Source of the DNA: Clostridium sp. 1001275B_160808_H3
Lineage (GTDB): Bacteria > Bacillota > Clostridia > Clostridiales > Clostridiaceae
Assembly (NCBI RefSeq): GCF_015550425.1
Contig: NZ_JADNAT010000010.1
Coordinates: forward strand, 1 to 64,000
Reading direction: 5' to 3'
DNA: 64,000 nt
A program made the translations under genes and the position numbers. Of the stretch, positions 17,487 through 25,162 are shown one piece after another. Every line of letters starts with the position of its first letter. The first letter of the stretch is position 1. The notes under the pieces were generated by a model, which was given only the letters and a program-made list of their open reading frames with translations, had not been told where the DNA came from and ran no database searches.

Positions 17487-17541
17487 TTATTCATCCCATC
17501 CTTCAGGGAATTCTGCATTGTGGTACACTTCTTGAACATCA
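17487..17541 (-). repeat. Distal attachment repeat: displaced yebC 3' end
   Basis: A copy of the last 17 codons and stop of yebC, with no gene upstream of it. It differs from the copy in yebC at three positions, all at third codon positions and all synonymous (Pro, Ala, Val). Homology stops abruptly at 17541. Confidence 0.85.
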
Positions 17542-17671
17542 CAGTTCTTTAAAGTTATAATCTATATTTTACTAGGTTTATGCCTACTTTTAATTTCAAA
17601 GCATATTAACAGTTACCTTAACTAAAAACATAAGTAAAAACATAATTATTATATTATAATATAGGCAATAT

Positions 17672-18835
17672 TTAAAGACTTATTTCTTTTTTTATTATTT
17701 CAACTATTAAATTTGAAGTGCTTCTAATAATTGTTGGTCTGGTTGTTGATGCATTAGTCTTTTCAAAATCCCCTTTAGTAAATCCTGTTTTTATAGCATT
17801 GAATATTATATTTGAATATTTATCTATTCTATAATCAATTCCACTACTCTGAATATACTTATATACTATTGTTAAAATCATTAAAATACTTACTTGACAC
17901 TTATAGTTCTTTTTATCAACATTTTTATATATTTCCTTGGATAATGGATATTGAATCCCCCTCTTACAGTAAACACAATCTAGCATATTTAAAAAATCTT
18001 CAAATGTTGTTTTAGCTAAGTTAATTGCTGATTGAGAAGTTGAATAATCTAACATAGATACTTCTTCCATAAATTTATCTGCATAATTAGATGAGGAATA
18101 AAAGTCATCATTAACTCCATATTCATATAAACCTAAAAACACATAGAACTCCTCATGTATTGTTTTATTTTGGAATCTACTATTAGAAATATTCATTACA
18201 TTCTTTACTAAAGATTCATTTCTAATTTCCTCTAAATACTTTTGAACCCATGAATCAAATTCTGATGCAAATACTATTCCTCTCATTTCTTGTCCAGTTA
18301 ATGGGTTTCCACCTCTATTATATCTTTTAAATATTTCCCATTCTAGCTCTGGATTATTTTGTACATGTATATTCTCAATAACTAATGTCTTCTGAAAATT
18401 AAGCTCATTTTTTATTTCTGTTGGTAAATCTTCAAACTTCATATTATTATATTCTTGTAAATGTTCTAATCCCTTAAGTCTATACTTACCACATAAGAAT
18501 CTATAAACAGCTCTCAGTCTGTGTTGTCCATCAATTACATTAAAATAATGTATATTACTTCTAGAATTAGAAGCAGTATATATTGTTGGAATTGGAATTC
18601 CTAATAATATTGATTCCATTAATAAACTTTCATCTTCTTCATTGAATTTATAATCCCTTTGATAGAAAGGTTTTAATTTTATACCTCCAGCTTCCCCTTT
18701 TTCTCCCTTTTCTATTAATTCTTTTATTGATGATAAATTGTAAGTGGATGTATTAGATTTTACACTCCAATCTGCATTACTCATCTTTTTACTTTTAACT
18801 TGCTTAACAGCATCCTCTGGTATTATAAGTGCCAT
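17672..18835 (-). CDS. DUF262 domain protein, likely cargo with defence role
   Basis: A 387-residue protein with an N-terminal DUF262 (ParB/Srx-like) domain. The signature is clear: LKPFYQRDYKFNEEDESLLMESILLGIPIP near residue 55 and VIDGQHRLRAVYRF near 100, matching the family's FQR and DGQQR motifs. A further YNRGG block lies near 170. DUF262 domains are nucleotide-hydrolysing or nuclease-associated modules in GmrSD and SspE anti-phage proteins. This one lacks a recognisable DUF1524 HNH motif after it. The start ATG 18835 has GGAGGGGG four bases upstream. An extended -10 (TGTTATAAT; 18869-18874) precedes it. Its place in an integrative element suggests anti-phage cargo, which is inference. 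Confidence 0.78.
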   Translation of the reverse strand: MALIIPEDAVKQVKSKKMSNADWSVKSNTSTYNLSSIKELIEKGEKGEAGGIKLKPFYQRDYKFNEEDESLLMESILLGIPIPTIYTASNSRSNIHYFNVIDGQHRLRAVYRFLCGKYRLKGLEHLQEYNNMKFEDLPTEIKNELNFQKTLVIENIHVQNNPELEWEIFKRYNRGGNPLTGQEMRGIVFASEFDSWVQKYLEEIRNESLVKNVMNISNSRFQNKTIHEEFYVFLGLYEYGVNDDFYSSSNYADKFMEEVSMLDYSTSQSAINLAKTTFEDFLNMLDCVYCKRGIQYPLSKEIYKNVDKKNYKCQVSILMILTIVYKYIQSSGIDYRIDKYSNIIFNAIKTGFTKGDFEKTNASTTRPTIIRSTSNLIVEIIKKEISL

Positions 18836-19203
18836 ATTTCCCCCTCCATTATTATGTAACTCAGTTATATTATAACACATTAATATATCACTACACTACA
18901 AATCTTTATATTGCAACATCTATATTTCAATACTCTTATTAAAATCTTATAATATCACAATTCACATATTATTTTGTTTTATATTATGTTTCATTATGTC
19001 TTATAAACTAATAAAAAAATATATACTTTGTTGCCATTAATGAAATTAATGCAAATACTTCTTCCTTAATTATTTCTTTATTTATGTTCTTTGTATTATA
19101 GTTCTTTATAGAGTACATGTAGTGACTATTTAAATTACACTAAATCTTAGTAATTATAATTTATACCATTCTTAATATACTTATATATCATTGTTCAATT
19201 TAT
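18836..19203. other. Gap inside the element with no convincing gene
   Basis: AT-rich sequence between the DUF262 and winged-helix genes. It contains the DUF262 promoter near 18869. A 36-codon minus-strand frame (19008-19118) has no ribosome binding site. Confidence 0.5.
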
Positions 19204-19755
19204 TTAAATATCAACAAAACAACCAATTTCACCATTATTAGTATTTACTAATAGTGGCAATGATTTTCTATGTGAATATTTTTCTTCATCTTCATAGTAA
19301 TAAATACTCCCTTTTCCTTTAATTAATAATTCATTAAATTCTTCCTCTGATAAATTCTTTTCTGCTTCACTTAATGAAATTTTCAAACCTTGTATATATG
19401 TTGGTTGTAAGTTCATAACTTTATAAGAATTTGCTTGTTTTATTAAGTTATTTCCTGTTCTTATTTTTTTGATATATCCATGTTCCTGTAATCTTTTTAA
19501 TACTTTCTTTGCTTTTCCTAATGAAAAATTCCCCCTCTTTGCTAACTGCTCTGCTGATAAAAAGAAAATATCACCCATACCTTGACTATTATCTTTTTTA
19601 TTAACACACCTAATAATATATATCAGTGCCATTCTTTCATAAACATCTAATTCAATATGTTCACCTTCATCAAATAACCAATTAGGAACCATAAAATACC
19701 CTTCTTGTCTATCACTATATTTTTCACCTTGTTCTAAATACAACACCTTTTCCAT
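19204..19755 (-). CDS. Winged-helix DNA-binding protein of the element
   Basis: A 183-residue protein. The N-terminal half looks like the helix-turn-helix found in replication initiators and DnaD-like phage proteins: FMVPNWLFD, LDVYERMALIYIIRCVN, FLSAEQLAKRGNFSLGKAKKVLKRLQEHGYIKKI. The recognition-helix and wing pattern SLGKAKKVLKRLQEHGYI is typical. The C-terminal half is acidic and not recognised. ATG 19755 follows GGAGGG at good spacing, and the gene lies 20 nt after the 41-residue gene. It may control element replication or excision; no activity can be assigned. Confidence 0.65.
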   Translation of the reverse strand: MEKVLYLEQGEKYSDRQEGYFMVPNWLFDEGEHIELDVYERMALIYIIRCVNKKDNSQGMGDIFFLSAEQLAKRGNFSLGKAKKVLKRLQEHGYIKKIRTGNNLIKQANSYKVMNLQPTYIQGLKISLSEAEKNLSEEEFNELLIKGKGSIYYYEDEEKYSHRKSLPLLVNTNNGEIGCFVDI

Positions 19756-19775
19756 TTATAAACCCTCCACTATAC

Positions 19776-19901
19776 TTATTGTTTAATACTTTTTAAAAAT
19801 TCCTCAACACTATAATCAATTCTTATACCTGTTTGTTCATCAACAAAATAAACATCTAATATTATTTCATTTTCTATATCAATTACATGAACTAACTTCA
19901 T
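19776..19901 (-). CDS. Small element protein, 41 residues, function unknown
   Basis: A 41-residue acidic protein starting MKLVHVIDIENEIILD and ending FLKSIKQ. The start ATG 19901 has AGGGGG nine bases upstream; an ATG three codons earlier overlaps the ribosome binding site. It precedes the winged-helix gene by 20 nt and would be translated from the same mRNA. It has the regular hydrophobic alternation of a small beta-strand protein. No family is recognised. Confidence 0.6.
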   Translation of the reverse strand: MKLVHVIDIENEIILDVYFVDEQTGIRIDYSVEEFLKSIKQ

Positions 19902-20002
19902 ATCTTTCATCCCCCTACATAGATTTAGGTTCAAAGACCTTAAATAACTGTGACTACCTTTTACATAAAGATAAGTTACTTGATGCTATAAATTTGTGAC
20001 AT

Positions 20003-20033
20003 AAAAAAGACAATGAAACTTAATTCATTGCCT
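20003..20033 (-). terminator. Terminator of the integrase gene
   Basis: On the minus strand AGGCAATGAA pairs with TTCATTGTCT (20024-20033 with 20008-20017, one wobble), followed by T6. It lies just beyond the integrase stop codon. Confidence 0.75.
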
Positions 20034-20043
20034 AAATACTATT

Positions 20044-20958
20044 TTATTTAATTCTTAAATTCATTAATGGACTTGTTTTAACACTTATTTCAACAATATT
20101 TCTATCTTCTAATCCCTGTAAATATCTTTTTGTTATACTTATATTTTCATGTCCTAATAATCTGCTTAATGAATAAACATCTAATCCATTTCTTAATTGT
20201 GCTTGTGCAAAATAATGTCTGCAAGTATGTGGTGAACATCTTATTTCACTTCTTATTTTAGCTTCCTTGCCACAAATCTTTACTATTCTTTCAACTGCTT
20301 CACCTGTCATTCTTTTACCCCTATATGATAAGAAATAGGCATCATCCTTTATAATACTATCTTTAATGTATTCTTCTCTTGCTCTTTCATATCTTATCAT
20401 TATCTTTTTAAGCATTGGACTTATTGGAACTACCCTTTCCTTTCTTCCTTTACCTTTAATATAAATAACAGTATCCTTTATATCTAACATACCTAATGTA
20501 CAAAGTTCAAGGTTTCTAATTCCTGTATCAAATAAAACTGCCATTATACATTTATTCCTTGTTTCAAGATAATTCTTATAGGTGTACACCCCTAGCATCC
20601 CCTGTACTTCATCATCATTAAAAGTTTTAATTACTGTTCTTTTTTCCCTTTGCCATTCTACTTTTAAAGCTATATTTCTGTTTATATATTCTTCCTTATA
20701 GCAATACTTAAAAAATGCCCTTATATTCTTTAATATATTATTTACATAAACAGAACTTCTTCCTTTACTTAATAAATACTGAAAATACTTTTTAATATGG
20801 ATATGGTTTATTTCCTCTAATTCAAAAATTTCAAATTCTTGTTTACAGTATTCCATAAACTTTAAAATATTGTTCTTATACCCCTTTATTGTTCTAGGTG
20901 TATAATTCTGCACCTGTAATTCAAAAATAAATTCTTTTACAATATCATCTACTAACAT
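20044..20958 (-). CDS. Tyrosine recombinase/integrase of the yebC element
   Basis: A 304-residue site-specific recombinase of the XerC/D-like type. The N-terminal SAM-like core-binding domain spans about residues 5-85. The catalytic set is complete: Arg in DTGIRNLEL near 150, Lys in KGKGRKERVV near 175, HTCRHYF (His and Arg) near 250, LLGHENI near 275 and the nucleophile Tyr in TKRYLQG near 284. The start is ATG 20958; a GTG five codons upstream lies within the AAAGGTGG ribosome binding site. Translation may be limited because that site is paired in a hairpin (20967-21018). Position beside yebC and the flanking repeats identify its target. Confidence 0.92.
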   Translation of the reverse strand: MLVDDIVKEFIFELQVQNYTPRTIKGYKNNILKFMEYCKQEFEIFELEEINHIHIKKYFQYLLSKGRSSVYVNNILKNIRAFFKYCYKEEYINRNIALKVEWQREKRTVIKTFNDDEVQGMLGVYTYKNYLETRNKCIMAVLFDTGIRNLELCTLGMLDIKDTVIYIKGKGRKERVVPISPMLKKIMIRYERAREEYIKDSIIKDDAYFLSYRGKRMTGEAVERIVKICGKEAKIRSEIRCSPHTCRHYFAQAQLRNGLDVYSLSRLLGHENISITKRYLQGLEDRNIVEISVKTSPLMNLRIK

Positions 20959-20966
20959 AAATAAAA

Positions 20967-21018
20967 AAGCCACCTTTCAAAAACAAATTATCTGTTAATC
21001 TGCTTTGAAAAGTAGCTT
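20967..21018 (-). terminator. Terminator-like hairpin covering the integrase ribosome binding site
   Basis: On the minus strand AAGCTACTTTTCAAA (21004-21018) pairs with TTTGAAAGGTGGCTT (20967-20981) except for two wobble pairs, and is followed by TTTTATTT. It would stop transcription running out of yebC and also hide AAAGGTGG, the integrase Shine-Dalgarno. It could thus keep the integrase silent in the integrated state. Confidence 0.65.
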
Positions 21019-21165
21019 ATAAATGAACATCATAGTGAAAACTATGCTTTTTGTTAACATTTATCATAATGAATAGGATTTTTACCTACTTCATATTACT
21101 TTTACCTTCTGTAAAACATATTGTAAAAACACTGCTAACACTGAATATTACTGCATTTAACAGGA

Positions 21166-21220
21166 TTATTCATCCCATCCTTCTGGGAATTCAGCATTGT
21201 GGTAAACTTCTTGAACATCA
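21166..21220 (-). repeat. Proximal attachment repeat: 3' end of intact yebC
   Basis: The last 17 codons and the stop codon of yebC. It is repeated at 17487-17541 with three synonymous differences and marks the boundary between chromosome and element. Confidence 0.85.
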
Positions 21221-21903
21221 TCATCATCTTCAAGTAAGTCTAACATTTTTTGGAATTTCTTAGCATCATCCTCATTGATTTCAGTATATGTATCTGGAAC
21301 CATCTTAACTGCCGCTTCTAAGAATTCTAATCCATTTGATTCTAAAGCTTCTCTAACAGTACCAAAATCTTCTGGTGAAGTTGTTATTATAAAAACTTCA
21401 TCTTCTGCTGCAAAATCTTCTGCACCAGCATCTAAAGCAAGCATCATAACTTCATCTTCATCTTTATCTTCTCTTTCAATAACAATTTCACCCTTTTCTT
21501 GGAACATGAAACCTACACATCCTGTTGCTCCCATGTTTCCACCACCTTTAGTGAAAGCACTTCTTACATTTCCTGCTGATCTATTTTTGTTATCTGTTAA
21601 AGTTTCAACTATTACAGCAACTCCTGATGGACCATATCCTTCATAAACTATTTTTTCATAATTAACTCCAGCAAGTTCTCCTGAAGCTTTCTTTATTGAT
21701 CTTGTTATAGTATCATTAGGCATATTTGCAGCCTTTGCTTTTGCTATTACATCTCTTAATTTTGGATTAGTGTCGGGTACAGGACCACCATTTTTAACTG
21801 CAATAACAATTTCTTTACCTAACTTTGTAAAGATTTTCCCTCTTTTAGCATCTGCTTTTCCTTTTTTGTTTTGTATATTATGCCATTTTGAATGTCCTGA
21901 CAT
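21166..21903 (-). CDS. yebC: YebC/PmpR family protein
   Basis: A 245-residue protein of the YebC family; members act as transcription regulators or as translation factors that relieve ribosome stalling. The N-terminus [27 protein letters not shown], followed by [15 protein letters not shown] near residue 125 and the C-terminus ending EFPEGWDE, is diagnostic. The start is ATG 21903 with GGAGGA upstream; a TTG six codons earlier is rejected. The promoter is strong: TTGTCA (21973-21978), 17 bp, TATAAT (21950-21955). The gene is intact although its 3' end is the integration site of the neighbouring element. Confidence 0.95.
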   Translation of the reverse strand: MSGHSKWHNIQNKKGKADAKRGKIFTKLGKEIVIAVKNGGPVPDTNPKLRDVIAKAKAANMPNDTITRSIKKASGELAGVNYEKIVYEGYGPSGVAVIVETLTDNKNRSAGNVRSAFTKGGGNMGATGCVGFMFQEKGEIVIEREDKDEDEVMMLALDAGAEDFAAEDEVFIITTSPEDFGTVREALESNGLEFLEAAVKMVPDTYTEINEDDAKKFQKMLDLLEDDDDVQEVYHNAEFPEGWDE

Positions 21904-21949
21904 TTTTATTCCTCCCAACATTAATCGAAAATTTTATAAATATAGTGGA

Positions 21950-21978
21950 ATTATAACACAATTATATTATTATGACAA
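21950..21978 (-). promoter_or_regulatory. yebC promoter
   Basis: TTGTCA and TATAAT are separated by 17 bp on the minus strand. This is one of the best sigma-A matches in the window. Confidence 0.75.
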
Positions 21979-22128
21979 ATTTTCTTATATATTCTTAATT
22001 AGTAATAACTTCACTAATATTATGTCTATATTAACTTAGTATTCTTTAATAATACTCTTCACAATTAAACTAATAGTAAATACACCTATAAGTATATTAT
22101 CAAGTTTGAAAGCATCAATTATTTAGTT

Positions 22129-22776
22129 TTAAATCAATTTGTATAGCCTATTTTCTTCTTTAAAGTATATTCCTTCATCTTCTTTGTTCACTATTATTTT
22201 GCCATTTGATATTTCAATTATTTCTTTTTCTATATCATTAGCTTTTTCTACTTCTGCTAATATATGAACAACTACTTTATCTGTATACTCAGTATCTTCT
22301 ATATACCAATTATTTTCATTGCATTTATATTGAATTTTCCCTAACATATCGTAATCCATATGAAATAATAATCTTACTCCATTTACTTTTTCAACTACTC
22401 CACCAGCTTTTAAAGCTATAGATGCGCCCTTTGTATATGCTCTAGTAAGCCCTCCTGCACCTAATAATATTCCACCATAATATCTTGTTACTACTATTGC
22501 ACAGTCTGTTACATTGCTTTTTTTCATTACTTCAAGTATTGGTATTCCTGCTGTTCCTTGTGGCTCACCATCATCGCTATACCTTTGAATCCCCATATTT
22601 TCTCCAATAACATATGCAAAACAATTATGAGTGGCTTGTTTATGTTTATTTTTAATTTCTGATACAAATGCCTTTGCTTCTTCTTCACTTTCACATCTTT
22701 TCGCATAACCAATAAATTCAGATTTTTTCTCTACAAAACTATCTTCTCCAAAATCTCTTATAGTAATGTAACTCAT
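22129..22776 (-). CDS. YigZ/IMPACT family protein (UPF0029)
   Basis: A 215-residue protein with an N-terminal IMPACT/UPF0029 domain: KKSEFIGYAKRCESEEEAKAFV, then HNCFAYVIG, RYSDDGEPQGTAGIPIL and VVTRYYGGILLGAGGLTRAY. A C-terminal ferredoxin-like domain follows from about residue 135. The start codon overlaps the stop of the MocR gene by one base (TAATG), so the two are translationally coupled. Biochemical function in bacteria is not established; eukaryotic IMPACT modulates Gcn2 signalling. Confidence 0.88.
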   Translation of the reverse strand: MSYITIRDFGEDSFVEKKSEFIGYAKRCESEEEAKAFVSEIKNKHKQATHNCFAYVIGENMGIQRYSDDGEPQGTAGIPILEVMKKSNVTDCAIVVTRYYGGILLGAGGLTRAYTKGASIALKAGGVVEKVNGVRLLFHMDYDMLGKIQYKCNENNWYIEDTEYTDKVVVHILAEVEKANDIEKEIIEISNGKIIVNKEDEGIYFKEENRLYKLI

Positions 22777-24176
22777 TAAAGTTCCTCCTTAATTAAACCT
22801 ATACCTTTTATTATCTTATCTTTACTTACTTGTGAGAAACCAATTCTAAAAAAGTAATCTCCATTTTTGGAATCTCTATAAAATATTACTCCTGGAGTAA
22901 TAAATACATTTCTTTTTTTTAACTTATAGAATAGCTCCTTAGATGTTATACTTTTATCTTTTAATTTTATATAAAAATAGAGTCCTCCTTTAGGATCTAT
23001 ATATGTTACTTTATCTAAAAGCTCATCTTCAATTAAACTTTTTATTAATTTATATTTTTTCTTATATTCCCTACATTGGTAAGCAATATGCTCTTTCCAG
23101 AATCCTTCACTTATATAAAGTTCCAAAGCCCTTTGCATAAGGCTTGAAGTAGTAATATCAGTATTTATCTTAGAGCTTTGTATAATTTCATTAAATGAAG
23201 CTGGTGTTACCATATACCCAAGTCTTATTCCTGGTAAAAATATCTTTGAAAAACTTTTTATATAAATAACTCTTTCATACTTATCAAGTTTTTTCAATGG
23301 TTCATGAATTATATTATTATCATATATAAGTTCAGATAAATAGTCATCTTCTATAATATAGAAATCATATTTTTTTGAAAGCTCTAATAACTTTAGTTTT
23401 TTTTCATGGCTATAACTTATACCAGTAGGATTTTGAAAATAACTCATAGTGTAAAAACAACTGATTTTATTCTTCTTTAAAATTTCTTCAAATTCATCTA
23501 AATCTACGCCATCTTCTTTAATTTCTATTTCAAATATATTAGCTCTTCTCCATTTGAATACCGATAATGCTCCCCCATAAGTTGGCTTTTCTACTATAAC
23601 ATTATCATTTATATTTACGATAGCCTTTGATGCTATATCAATCCCCTGCTGTGCTCCTGAAACTATTAATATATTATCTAAATCTAATTTATTGTTCCAA
23701 AAAGATTTATTTATGGTTTCTCTTAGTTTTTCATATCCAAGAGGTTCTTTTATTATTAAAGCATTTGCTCCATCCCTATCTAGAACCTTATTTATTACAG
23801 ATTTAAATTCATTTATTGGAAAATAAACCTCTGTATTGGTTTCTCCCGTAAAATCTATAATCTTTTCCAGTTCCTCGGGTAACATATTTTTAAATATCCT
23901 AGAATACTCTCTATTAAATAATGATGTTAGTTCCTTTCTTTTAGCATATGTTCCAGAACCAACTTTTTGAAAAGCATATCCATCTGATTTTAATTTTTTA
24001 TATGCATTTACTATAGTAACATTATTTACTTCTAAAATATCTGCTAATTCCCTTATAGTAGGTAATTTTTCTCCATCGCTTATATCCTTATTATCTATTA
24101 ACTTTTTTATATGATTTGCTATTTGTACATATTTAGGAATTTCATCTTTAAAAGATATCTTAAAAAATTCTTTCAT
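22776..24176 (-). CDS. MocR-family transcription regulator (GntR helix-turn-helix plus aminotransferase-like domain)
   Basis: A 466-residue regulator with a GntR-type winged helix (about residues 10-75: PKYVQIANHIKKLID, LPTIRELADILEVNNVTIVNAYKKL) fused to a fold-type I aminotransferase domain. PLP-binding residues are recognisable: NPTGISY near 250, EDDYLSEL near 280 and the lysine in IKSFSKIFLPGIRLGY near 312. Such proteins often sense PLP and control B6 genes (PdxR). Here the operon is preceded by the palindrome found before the pyridoxal kinase gene, supporting a PdxR-like role. The gene lies 17 nt after the nucleotidyltransferase gene. Confidence 0.88.
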   Translation of the reverse strand: MKEFFKISFKDEIPKYVQIANHIKKLIDNKDISDGEKLPTIRELADILEVNNVTIVNAYKKLKSDGYAFQKVGSGTYAKRKELTSLFNREYSRIFKNMLPEELEKIIDFTGETNTEVYFPINEFKSVINKVLDRDGANALIIKEPLGYEKLRETINKSFWNNKLDLDNILIVSGAQQGIDIASKAIVNINDNVIVEKPTYGGALSVFKWRRANIFEIEIKEDGVDLDEFEEILKKNKISCFYTMSYFQNPTGISYSHEKKLKLLELSKKYDFYIIEDDYLSELIYDNNIIHEPLKKLDKYERVIYIKSFSKIFLPGIRLGYMVTPASFNEIIQSSKINTDITTSSLMQRALELYISEGFWKEHIAYQCREYKKKYKLIKSLIEDELLDKVTYIDPKGGLYFYIKLKDKSITSKELFYKLKKRNVFITPGVIFYRDSKNGDYFFRIGFSQVSKDKIIKGIGLIKEEL

Positions 24177-24193
24177 ATTTCCCCCAGAGCAAC

Positions 24194-25093
24194 TTATTTT
24201 TTATAACTATATACATTTTCAACAGCAAGTAAACTTCCCTTAGAATCTCTAAACGCTCTTTCATTTCTTATCAAAATATTATTCTTATATAACAATTTTA
24301 ATATCTCTTCAAATTTAATATTGAAATTTTTGAAATACAAACTCTCTTTAATTTCAAAGGCACTTAGTGGTTTCTCTTCTTCTTTTATATGCTCTAATAA
24401 ATCTTTTGCACATATTTCAATATTATATTCTAAGTAATCTTCAATATAATTTAAAACATTTTTAATATTTTCATCATTAATATCAGAATAGAAAAGTTCT
24501 CTAACCATTACATTAAGCTCATCATTCAAGTTACATGCCATAGTTAATGAATCTTTACTTACAGTGTAACCATTAATACTTAAATAAAGATTAGAAAAAC
24601 TACTTAACGCTCTAATTAAAAGTTCAGAAGCAGTATATCTACTTCCTGTACTTAGATACTTTTTACATATTCCTATTTCTTTCAGTGTATTTCCTAAATA
24701 AACTAGATTCCATCTTCCTTTGTCTAAATCCATTATATATATAAGTCTTTGATAAAGCTCTGTTATTTCCTGATCAATTGAATATATCAGCTTAGAAGAT
24801 ATAAGACAATTCTTTATTACATCCCTTTTACCTGCCTCAAGAAAATTCTTCTTAAAAGCTTCCTTACCTAGAAGTTTTATATGTATGGGTATATCCATAA
24901 CTTCTGAATATAAATCTCGTACATTTTCAAATTCATCTTTATATATTACAAATAAATCTATATTTGATTCTTCCCATAAGTCACCAGTAACCATACTTCC
25001 AAATACAAAAATTGCTATTACATCAGTATTTTCCATAAGAATTTCTGTAATTTCCTTATAGGCTTTTTGGTAATCTATAATTGATTTTGCCAT
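24194..25093 (-). CDS. Nucleotidyltransferase-domain protein
   Basis: A 299-residue protein with an N-terminal Pol beta-type nucleotidyltransferase domain. The motif FGSMVTGDLWEESNIDLFVIY near residue 30 contains the glycine-serine and the two acidic metal-binding positions, and HIKLLG near 78 follows. The rest is largely alpha-helical, perhaps a HEPN-like or substrate-binding region. It is the first gene of an operon with the MocR regulator and yigZ, starting at ATG 25093 with GGGGGAG upstream. Substrate unknown; aminoglycoside-type or protein-nucleotidylating activities are possible but not supported specifically. Confidence 0.75.
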   Translation of the reverse strand: MAKSIIDYQKAYKEITEILMENTDVIAIFVFGSMVTGDLWEESNIDLFVIYKDEFENVRDLYSEVMDIPIHIKLLGKEAFKKNFLEAGKRDVIKNCLISSKLIYSIDQEITELYQRLIYIMDLDKGRWNLVYLGNTLKEIGICKKYLSTGSRYTASELLIRALSSFSNLYLSINGYTVSKDSLTMACNLNDELNVMVRELFYSDINDENIKNVLNYIEDYLEYNIEICAKDLLEHIKEEEKPLSAFEIKESLYFKNFNIKFEEILKLLYKNNILIRNERAFRDSKGSLLAVENVYSYKK

Positions 25094-25118
25094 TAATACT
25101 CCCCCTTATATTTTTACT

Positions 25119-25160
25119 ATTGTATTACTACAATTTATTATATAAAAAAACTGCAATAAA
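25119..25160 (-). promoter_or_regulatory. Promoter and operator of the nucleotidyltransferase-MocR-yigZ operon
   Basis: On the minus strand TTAGAC, 18 bp, TATAAT (25137-25142) forms the promoter. The palindrome ATTGTA-TTAC-TACAAT (25119-25134) follows two bases after the -10 and would cover the transcription start. Its arms and spacing equal those at 4981-4996. A protein bound here should repress, as in autoregulation. Confidence 0.6.
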
Positions 25161-25162
25161 GT

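Larger units (their letters stand above)
17487..21220. mobile_element. 3.7-kb integrative element at the 3' end of yebC
   Basis: The element is bounded by a 55-bp direct repeat of the yebC 3' end. One copy is within intact yebC (21166-21220), the other lies beside a terminator (17487-17541), with 52 of 55 positions identical. Inside are, from the yebC side, a tyrosine recombinase, a 41-residue protein, a winged-helix protein and a DUF262 protein, all on the minus strand. The recombinase next to the reconstituted gene end is the usual arrangement for site-specific integration into a gene's 3' end. No conjugation, capsid or helicase gene is present, so it would be a minimal or satellite-like element carrying one large cargo gene. 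Confidence 0.82.

Noticed and set aside
19008-19118. 36-codon minus-strand frame inside the integrative element (starts MYSIKNYN)
   Set aside because: It has an ATG but no ribosome binding site and no family resemblance. It is short enough to occur by chance in AT-rich DNA.
21027-21060. Small hairpin CATAGT-GAAA-ACTATG followed by CTTTTT, between yebC and the integrase
   Set aside because: The stem is only 6 bp and points along the plus strand where no gene ends. It might be part of an integrase arm site but nothing supports this directly.
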